Positions 59,801 through 64,000 of a stretch of 64,000 bases of DNA are shown here, in pieces. The DNA comes from Branchiostoma floridae (lineage: Eukaryota > Chordata > Leptocardii > Amphioxiformes > Branchiostomatidae): positions 24,970,617-25,034,616 of the forward strand of contig NC_049983.1 of NCBI RefSeq assembly GCF_000003815.2, written 5' to 3'. Position numbers and translations under genes: made by a program. The notes under the pieces are model-generated. The model ran no database searches, was not told where the DNA came from, and saw nothing but the letters and a program-made list of their open reading frames with translations. Position 1 is the stretch's first letter. Each line of letters begins with the position of its first letter.

Positions 59801-62129
59801 CTTGACCATCAGGAACAGACCCATCTTCCTTCACTGCCTCTTGTCCATCCTTACCATCTGCAGGGCGTGCTGTTGAGCCTTCTCCATCCTTGGTAGCAGA
59901 ATCAGCTTCTCCTTCAGTCTTTGTTTCGTCTTTGTCTTTAGGCCTTGTGCTTACCTTGGTCTCGGGCGTCGGAAATTCGTCCTCATCAGGCATCGTCTCT
60001 GCGTCTCGCCCTTCAGCGTCTGCGTCTGACGGCTCGGATGTTGTGTCTGTGATTGTCTCTGCTGTAGGACTTTCTCCGCCCTCGGGCTCTGTTATGCCTT
60101 CAGCCCTTGGTATCCCATCTTCCTCGCCTTCGGATGTCTCGGTGTCTATCCCTTCATCTGTTACACCACCCTCTCCCTCAGATGTTGTGTCGTCTGGCTG
60201 TGACGTCGCATCTTCGAAAGTCTCTGGCGTAGGGCCATCTTCACCCTCTGGTACTTTTATGGCTTCTGCCACCGGAAACGCGTCTTCTTCACCCTCGGTC
60301 GTGTCAGCGTCTTTCTCTTCGCTTGGCGCGCCATCCTGGCCCTCTGGTTTCTCGTCGTAAGGCTGGGGTGTAGAATCAGTCTGTGGAGTAGGACCATTTT
60401 CGTCTTCCGGTGCTGTTATATCCTCGGCCTTGGGCGTTTCCCCGTCAATAGGAAAAGCGGTACTAAGTTCTAATTCGTCTTCCTCCTCAGGCGTCAAACC
60501 GTCTCCAGGTTCGGGCGCTGTTGTGTCGTCACCACCGGGCGTCAGACCCTCATCTTGTTCTGGAGCCAATCCGTCTGTATCAGAAACTTTCGCGTCTTTT
60601 TCATCAGCTGTTTCTGCTCCGCTTCCTTCTAATTCAGCTCCCGATGACTCCTCCTCCACACCGGAGCCCTCGTGTTCTCCATATCCTTCTATGCCGCTTC
60701 CCTCCATCTCTACTCCGGAGCCTTCCTCCTCCACTCCACTTCCTTCAGCTCCCTCTGCTGACCCTTCGGGCTCGGCACCCGAGCCTTCATGGACGTCTGG
60801 AGTTCCCACAGCCTCGGGAGTCTTCTCTTCTTTCGTCTTAGATGCTGCGTCGTCTTCATCTTCCTTGGTCGCATCGTCTTCGGTTTCAGGCTGAGCAGTG
60901 GGCGTGGGACTTTCTATGTCATAAGCGTCTTTTCCATCGGTCGCTTTGCCATCGTGCTCTACAGCACTGATATCCGTTGGCATCGGGCTGCCACTATCGT
61001 CCGTCACTGTGTCGTCTTCACCCTTAATATCAGCGCTCTTTGATGTTGGAACGGTTTCGCCGGATGTGGTGTCGTCTCCAACTTGAGACGCTGTGCCATC
61101 CTTTCTGCCGGGGCTCACGCCTTCTGCACTCTCGGACGTCGGAAGTTCTGCATCTGCTTCATCATCACCGTCCTCGGGCGTCACATCGCCTTCACCCTCG
61201 GGTGTCTCAGGGGTAGGACCTTCCCCAGCCTCAGGCCCCGCACCGTCTTCGCCCTCGGACGTTGGTCCATCTTCACCCTCGGGTATTGTACCGTCTTCAC
61301 CCTCGGGCATCTCTGGAATTGAACCGTCTTCGCCCTCGGGCGTCACGCCGTCTTCACCCTCGGGCGTTGGTCCATCTTCGCCCTCGGTCGTTTCTGGGGT
61401 TGGACCGTCTTCAGCCTCGGACGTTCTACCTTCTTCACTATCGGGCGTTGGTCCCTCTTCACCCTCGGTCGGCACATCTTTTTTGACCTCGGGCGTCTCG
61501 GCGGTTGGTAATTCTTCACCCTCGGTCGTCACATCGTCTTCACCCTCGGGCGTTGTACCGTCTTCGCCGTCAGGCGTCGGTCCATCTTCACCCTCGGGCG
61601 TCGTACCATCTTCACCCTCGGGCGTCACGCCATCTTTTCCATCTTGATCTGTACCATCCGCATCTTCAGGAGTTACTAGCTCCTCTGCTTTAGGTACCTG
61701 TGTGTCCTTTCCATCGTGTATCTCCGCCCCGCTTCCTTCAGGTGCTTCTCCCGAACCTTCAAGATCAACTCCCGACCCTTCCAGTACGTCTCCCGACCCT
61801 TCCAAGACTTCCCCCGACCCTTCTGGGTCTCCCGACCCTTCCTGAAGAGTTCCCGATCCTTCTGGTCCGTCTTCTTCCGATCCTTCTGTCCCACTTCCCT
61901 CAGACGCGTCACCTGACCCCTCGTCTGCCGCACCTGACCCCTCCCGGGACGTCCCAGGCGTGTCATCCTTCGTTACCGCCCTAGCAACGGCCTCACCGGT
62001 CGTGTGTCCGCTCTCCTGGTTTGTGTCCAAGTCCCTTTTTCTCAGGGATTTCCTCAAGGGTTTGCTCAGGCCAAGAGCGATCACCCCTCCCACAGCAAAG
62101 AGTAGCAACAAGACGGTCCGAGTCCGCAT
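33754..62129 (-). CDS. Giant secreted Ser-Gly-rich proteoglycan-like protein with collagen and C4-like C-terminus
   Basis: Seven minus-strand exons join in compatible phases: 62129-54647, 54266-53488, 50654-50552, 35877-35722, 35327-35170, 34614-34463, 33934-33754 (stop TAG). The coding total is 9,012 nt, 3,003 residues. Start context is GCGACCATGC. Domains in order: signal peptide with basic RKSLRKR site; about 2,460 acidic repetitive residues with Glu-Gly-Ser-Gly clusters; a second acidic, SG-rich segment; a coiled coil; the polybasic site RTRRRR; a short GXY collagen stretch (GPRGPPG); and a Cys-containing domain like that of short-chain collagen C4. Acidic residues around Ser-Gly are the usual context for xylosylation, so an extracellular chondroitin- or heparan-type proteoglycan is inferred. 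Small extra exons in the 14.7-kb intron cannot be excluded. I know no vertebrate counterpart of this combination. Confidence 0.8.
34102..34294. mobile_element. TIR MITE in intron 6 of the proteoglycan gene
   Basis: The ends CCTATTTCCACGAGGCAAAA and TTTTGCCTCGTGTAAACGGG are inverted, with GTCATTTT/AAAATGAC inside. A possible relative starts at 41162 (GGCCCCTTTACACGAGAA). Confidence 0.7.
34340..34412 (+). repeat. tRNA-like SINE fragment (tentative)
   Basis: The segment GTAGGTTGTGAGTTCGATCC resembles a tRNA B box in the context common in tRNA-derived SINEs. It does not fold as a complete tRNA, so no tRNA gene is called. Confidence 0.3.
34727..35080 (+). repeat. Minisatellite of GTTCCATAGA(N)nTAGAAC units in intron 5
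   Basis: About twelve degenerate units of 22-40 bp built on GCGTTCCATAGACTGTATAG, lying between exons 35170-35327 and 34463-34614. Confidence 0.85.
35855..35970. promoter_or_regulatory. CRE/YY1-like motif cluster at the start of the collagen exon
   Basis: Three perfect TGACGTCA palindromes (35860-35867, 35896-35903, 35960-35967) and a TTACGTCA (35912-35919) surround CCGCCATGTTGG (a YY1-like site) within about 110 bp, at and just upstream of the collagen exon on the minus strand. This could be an internal promoter; that is inference. Confidence 0.35.
36018..36604 (+). repeat. Direct repeat flanking the 3-kb transposon (left copies)
   Basis: GAAGCTTTAAGGCTCAAAAC at 36027 recurs as AAGCTTCAGGCTCAAAAC at 36549. 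The block with GGAGGCGCACCATCTG and GGTATCACCGAGGTCAGTCA (36391-36490) recurs at 40110-40220. A roughly 500-bp unit was therefore duplicated and later separated by a transposon. Confidence 0.75.
36236..36300 (-). mobile_element. Retroposon 3' end (shared family)
   Basis: Minus-strand CAATGAAAAGCGGCCTGCAG then GCCGATTTGAGCTTCTTGTG, the same tail as at 28925-28990. Confidence 0.6.
36694..39737. mobile_element. DNA transposon with 235-bp terminal inverted repeats, about 3.0 kb
   Basis: 36707-36941 and 39490-39724 are inverted copies of equal length (235 bp) with only rare mismatches, starting GACTCGATATGGCGAAACGC. A weaker extension (AGGTAGGC) reaches 36694 and 39737. Flanks GATGAGAG and GATGAGAA may be an imperfect 8-bp target duplication. 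The interior has no recognisable transposase but holds a tandem pair of related segments (37469-37610 and 37738-37890, both reading VWLRRS(S/T)AR). The near identity of the arms suggests recent movement. It sits in intron 3 of the proteoglycan gene. Confidence 0.85.
37469..37890 (+). repeat. Tandem duplicated segment inside the 3-kb transposon
   Basis: Two copies share GGTTGCGTCGGTCG(T/A)CTGCCCGAC, CCAGGAACGTCCG, GGCGATGTTCCGA and GAGTTGCACCCT. They lack a convincing ORF. Confidence 0.7.
39738..40220 (+). repeat. Direct repeat flanking the 3-kb transposon (right copy)
   Basis: Counterpart of 36070-36490: AGAATATGGTTGAGATCAT, CCCTCTACTGTTCA, GGAGGCGCACCATCTG and GGTATCACCGAGGTCAGTCA occur in the same order. 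Confidence 0.75.
40385..40675 (-). mobile_element. Non-LTR retrotransposon 3' end
   Basis: The minus strand reads SSTTEASSLESFKEHLQIDE and then stop, followed by ETGVLRRRVVIPAI, parallel to GVLPRRTVIPAI at 16.7 kb. Same family, truncated. Confidence 0.65.
41462..41656. mobile_element. TIR MITE, CTCTCCAAGCAGAGG family, copy 1
   Basis: Arms CTCTCCAAGCAGAGGTTTGG and CCTAACCTCTGCTTGGAGAG, plus CGTTTTTTAGT...TTATCGGG and CCCGATAA...ACTAAAAAACG, fold into a long hairpin. A sister copy is at 54365-54533. Confidence 0.85.
41793..42297. mobile_element. Probable DNA element with (CA)n tract and terminal hairpin
   Basis: The right end ATAACCTTCTGAGGCGAAGG, preceded by (CA)n, has the same architecture as the inner element at 25651-26702 (ATAACCTCC...GGAGGTAAT preceded by (CAGA)n(CA)n). 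The left end is less sure. Confidence 0.45.
43130..44865 (+). repeat. Satellite array, unit about 115-135 bp
   Basis: Ordered landmarks repeat: CAAGGATTGATGACTT, then ATAATTATAGGTTATGAGGC, TTTACGTTCATTGCCAAGGT, then GCGTTTTCCAGCTTC and AGAATGGGAATATCCTGAAC. GGTTATGAG-type landmarks occur near 43736, 43871, 44004, 44121, 44250, 44383, 44509 and 44639. At least ten diverged units; the earliest are the most degraded. Confidence 0.85.
45194..45383. mobile_element. MITE related to the outer element at 25.6 kb
   Basis: TTAGGTCACGTTTCTAAACC, then GGGCAGCTTTCGGGAGCGAA, parallels 25573-25625. The inverted end AGTGACCTAAGCC lies at 45368-45382. Confidence 0.6.
46300..47700. promoter_or_regulatory. Cluster of nuclear-receptor-type half-sites in intron 3
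   Basis: Four exact TCAAGGTCA/TGACCTTGA nonamers (46317-46325, 46484-46492, 47565-47573, 47608-47616), a near match at 47407-47415 and a DR1-like AGGTCAAAGTTCA (minus strand, 47681-47693) lie in 1.4 kb, with further AGGTCA half-sites between. The region also looks like a strongly diverged tandem repeat (recurrent CCCCCCTCCC(A/C)C and 'ATAACC' units), so motif clustering may simply follow repeat history. Confidence 0.35.
47700..48335 (+). mobile_element. Non-LTR retrotransposon 3' end (C-terminal zinc knuckle and tail)
   Basis: The open frame 47697-48005 contains WAEMCDFSQLNSHLFKH and CKCGNSNETTEHYLLHCELY, the CxCG...H...C motif that ends many Jockey/RTE-type ORF2 proteins. A 3' UTR follows, ending in an A-rich tail (AAAAGATAAAAAAATAAAA) near 48310-48330. 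5'-truncated. Confidence 0.8.
49070..49280 (+). repeat. (GA)n and (CA)n microsatellites
   Basis: Blocks of GAGA, ACAC and again GAGA sequence in intron 3. Confidence 0.9.
50124..50145 (-). repeat. Fragment copy of proteoglycan exon 3
   Basis: ACAACTTCGGCCACTTCTTC is identical to exon 3 sequence at about 50618-50637. It lies 0.5 kb downstream of exon 3 on the minus strand, in intron 3. It lacks a matching donor, so it is not called an exon. Confidence 0.6.
50405..50470 (+). mobile_element. Retroposon 3' end (shared family)
   Basis: GTCGCCTGTAGGCTGATTTG then AGCTTTCATGAATGAACAAA matches the minus-strand tails at 28.9 and 36.2 kb, here in plus orientation. Confidence 0.6.
50552..50654 (-). CDS. 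Exon 3 of proteoglycan gene: coiled coil and polybasic cleavage site
   Basis: Acceptor GAAGTGTAG|GAC, donor GCTGTAG|GTGAGT; 103 nt. It reads DSYVKKEEVAEVVQTLLDEI then LASDQARTRRRRAVG. The heptad pattern continues exon 2, and RTRRRR fits a furin-type proprotein convertase site that would separate the proteoglycan part from the collagen-C4 part. Phase (0 in, 1 out) matches both neighbours exactly, which is the main evidence that this small exon belongs here. Confidence 0.65.
51003..51250 (+). repeat. Minisatellite with CTCCATGACTAC and GTCTGACG(A/G)CAC
   Basis: About four units of 60-80 bp, each CTCCATGACTAC...CCC-rich...TGTCTGACGGCAC, with a poly-C and (CA)n run at 51148-51177. In intron 2. 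Confidence 0.8.
51340..52110 (+). repeat. Diverged tandem repeat, unit about 150-170 bp
   Basis: About four or five units share (C)TTTCAG(T/C)(C/T)(G/A)TTGATA and AATGTGGGTGA(A/C), in intron 2. Short ORFs at 51798-51986 and 52031-52378 lie in it and are not supported as genes. Confidence 0.6.
52380..53370. other. Rest of proteoglycan intron 2
   Basis: AT-rich intron sequence; no further structure recognised. Confidence 0.5.
53488..54266 (-). CDS. Exon 2 of proteoglycan gene: second acidic SG region and start of coiled coil
   Basis: Acceptor GCCTCCAAG|GT, donor CTTAAG|GTTAGT; 779 nt, entering in phase 1 and leaving in phase 0. It encodes acidic degenerate repeats (KTAESAEDATKSAEGTPESA), then SG repeats (EGSGFDHGSGFGHDADGSGS). 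It ends in a heptad-like segment FPVLEKVLEHLVRQNDELDQ followed by QSKSIEALK, the likely start of a trimerising coiled coil ahead of the collagen stretch. Confidence 0.8.
54365..54533. mobile_element. TIR MITE, CTCTCCAAGCAGAGG family, copy 2
   Basis: ACTCTCCAAGCAAAGGTTCG and CGAACCTTTGCTTGGAGGGT are inverted ends, with TTTTATCGGGCTTTCTATT mirrored by AATAGAAAGCCGCATAAAA inside. Intron 1 of the proteoglycan gene. Confidence 0.85.
54647..62129 (-). CDS. Exon 1 of proteoglycan gene: signal peptide and giant acidic repeat region
   Basis: This is an open frame of 7,483 bases (2,494 codons plus 1 nt) ending at donor GGAG|GTAATG. The N-terminus has a strongly hydrophobic core VLLLLFAVGGVIALGL, then SKPLRKSLRKRD, which suggests signal cleavage and a furin-type propeptide site. 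EGSG clusters lie near residues 55-135, 447-507, 856-915, 1131-1185, 1463-1523, 1856-1916 and 2215-2275. Five of them share the order HEGSG-EPEGSAEG-EGSG...EHEGSGVEEEASGAELEGSG. The spacers are Asp/Glu-rich units such as EDGPTPEGEDGVTPEGEDG. I see no cysteine after the signal. The long antisense open frames here are by-products of codon bias. Confidence 0.88.
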
Positions 62130-62860
62130 GGTCGCGGCTTATATCTGTCTCCCTGACACGACGAACGACTAATCACTGCAAGCGCCGTCTACCAATGATG
62201 CCCCCGTGCTCTCCGATACCCGGGAATTAATCCGCTCAGGTTCTCCTTTCCCCCTGCCGGAGAGTCGTCGCGTTCGGGACGTGCTCAGGTATAAAGCGCG
62301 CGGGCTGGTCACAATTACTTCGCCGCACCTCCCCTGGTTGGGATATATGGGGTGAGTGGAGCTGGTGGGCATGAGTGCGCGTTCCAGCGAGGGGGGCGGG
62401 ACGTGTTGGTGTCGACGGGGTCAGCGCGCCGGGGAGAGGAGCCGGCCAGGTCGTCTCTGGACTGTCCTTTTGATTTGTTTAACCCCTGCCAGGGGTCGGC
62501 TCGGGTGGGTCTGTCGTACATACACTTGGGAATATTGCAACAATTTTATATATAAGTATATTGTATCAGGTTCTAGATATTTGAACAGAAATGGGTAGAG
62601 TTTATAGACAGCCAGGTCCCACGTGTAGACACTTGTAGGATACGAACGCTGCCAAAGAAATCAGAGCGGTGTAACCTGTTGGGCTAACTTCGTTATCACC
62701 AAAAGGCGGGAGCCGCCTTGTTCTAATTTTCCTACATTTCTGGGTAGTCATTCCCAGACCTGGTCTCGCCGCTGCAGACTAAACCTGCGCCCCTGCCGAG
62801 ACCGGGACATAACCAGAAAGGTCTGCGCCACCGACGGCTTCTCAGCGTAAAGTTATCGCC
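62130..62860. other. 5' flank of the proteoglycan gene
   Basis: GC-rich, CpG-rich sequence upstream of the minus-strand start, a plausible promoter region. I do not see a well-placed TATA box: GATATAAG lies only about 10 bases before the ATG. A plus-strand TATAAAG at 62290 points the other way. No other gene recognised. Confidence 0.45.
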
Positions 62861-63196
62861 TCATTCGGACGGAATGATCGCCTCATTCGGACAAAATGAG
62901 ACACCATAAATACAAACCTGAACATGACAGCTTTTCATTGGGTCTGTATAATTTAGAGTGTTTCCTTTAGCTAGTGGATCCTCACAAGACAGTGAGTATA
63001 ATGGTGATCCACCATCGTCCTTTAGCGTTCGTCTCAGGAAGAAGTTATCATATGAGACACCATAAATATGATCCTGAACATGGCGTATGTTTTCCTTTGA
63101 ACGAGTCTCGACAATTTGTATCTTTGTGTTCTCTTTAACTGTGGGATCCTTATCAAAAACAATAATCATAAGGTCGGTGCCCTCGCTGTCCAGCAC
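62861..63196 (-). CDS. Hypothetical minus-strand ORF of two tandem copies
   Basis: An open frame of 111 codons ending TGA at 62863-62861; no clear ATG, so if real it is a terminal exon (possible acceptor TGGACAG at about 63184). It consists of two diverged copies about 155 bp apart: DPTVKENTK...HVQDHIYGVSYD and DPLAKGNTL...CHVQVCIYGVSFC. GAGACACCATAAATA recurs at 62898 and 63053. I do not recognise the family; it could also be a non-coding tandem repeat. Confidence 0.3.
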   Translation of the reverse strand: MLDSEGTDLMIIVFDKDPTVKENTKIQIVETRSKENIRHVQDHIYGVSYDNFFLRRTLKDDGGSPLYSLSCEDPLAKGNTLNYTDPMKSCHVQVCIYGVSFCPNEAIIPSE

Positions 63197-64000
63197 AGGG
63201 AAAATTTATCACTTCATTCAGGCAAGATAAATAAATGCAAAACGAAAAATGACACACATTTTAATTTCAATTGTGTTTTTGTAACTTGAAGCTTCCTATA
63301 ACATGCCATTCTGTATGTTTGGGTATAAGAAGATTAGAGACAAGACCTTGTATAAAGGTCCCGGTTGGTGGGAGTGAGTAGTTGATTGTGATGTCGGTGA
63401 TTTTTTCAGGCCACCTGTTCTCCACCGTTTATTTGATCTATGATATAAAAATGAAGCTACATTTACTTGATTTATCCCCCGTGTAACGGCTATTACACAG
63501 TAAACTCTCTCCGATATCTGTCTCTTGATCGTCTTACCAAGCTTCCAAATTTCTGAGTTTACATTTGCTCTCTAAAGCACAATAGAACCAAACATGTCTA
63601 GATGCAGATGTGCACATTTGCTACCTAGATAAAGCCTTATGCCCCATAATCTAAAGAGAAAGCTTGAGGACCCCCCTCTAAGTTGTGACCTAGCTCAACT
63701 GCTTACACGTTTTTATCCTAACAGTACCCATGTGGGCCTTTTAATCGCTTTTAGTCTACGTGCGCTAAAAATAATAAAGCAATGGGTTTATTTTAAACAC
63801 ATAGCATACGAGTTTTGAGGTGTGACGTCCTCGGTAGGGACAAGACCTATTTTCAGTTCAGAGGTAACCATGGTTACGGTGACAAAGGCGGCCTCTTGAG
63901 ACCACTGCGCGCATCACAAGACAGAAGGGCTGCAGTTCTGTATCAAGTCGATAGAGGTCCCTGTTGTGAGGGACTGCAGTATTGTTAAAGCAAGCAAGCT
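63197..64000. other. Unassigned right end of window
   Basis: AT-rich sequence; no gene, RNA or clear repeat recognised. Confidence 0.5.

Overview
The window looks like nuclear DNA of an invertebrate chordate, most likely a lancelet (Branchiostoma). Reasons: intron-rich genes with GT-AG introns whose phases join exactly, AT-rich introns and intergenic DNA crowded with short DNA transposons and fragments of CR1/L2/RTE-like non-LTR retrotransposons, a tandem array of galactose sulfotransferase-like genes, and a 'short-chain collagen C4'-type C-terminal domain that I associate with sponges and lancelets. The species assignment is inference; no rRNA, mitochondrial or other diagnostic marker is present.

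Layout. (1) 1-6.25 kb, plus strand: the last ten exons of an FGD-family Rho guanine exchange factor (end of DH, PH1, FYVE, PH2). Four of its exons have partial tandem copies beside them. (2) 6.25-15.1 kb: no recognisable host gene; a 1.67-kb hAT element with perfect 16-bp terminal repeats and an 8-bp target duplication, a second hAT-like MITE (416 bp) and a palindromic MITE. (3) 15.1-31.4 kb, plus strand: three tandem paralogues of a Gal3ST (galactose-3-O-sulfotransferase)-like type II membrane protein. All three keep the family fold signatures but have lost the lysine-containing 5'-phosphosulfate-binding motif, and each has a different intron pattern. (4) 33.75-62.13 kb, minus strand: one very large gene assembled from seven exons with perfectly compatible phases, coding for about 3,003 residues. 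It has a signal peptide, about 2,480 acidic repetitive residues with seven clusters of Glu-Gly-Ser-Gly (candidate glycosaminoglycan attachment sites), a second SG-rich exon, a coiled-coil exon ending in a polybasic cleavage site, a short collagen GXY stretch, and a Cys-containing C4-like domain. It reads as a giant secreted proteoglycan with a collagenous tail. Its 14.7-kb intron 3 holds a 3-kb transposon with 235-bp terminal repeats, a 115-135-bp satellite, retrotransposon 3' ends and a cluster of nuclear-receptor-type motifs. (5) 62.1-64 kb: mostly unassigned, with one minus-strand ORF built of two tandem copies.

How the genes might work together: the sulfotransferase-like proteins would sit in the Golgi, where a Ser-Gly proteoglycan would receive its sugar chains. 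That is suggestive but only circumstantial, because neighbouring animal genes usually have no functional link. The strongest candidate for something undescribed is the giant proteoglycan-collagen gene; second is the trio of sulfotransferase-like genes lacking the canonical PAPS-binding lysine.
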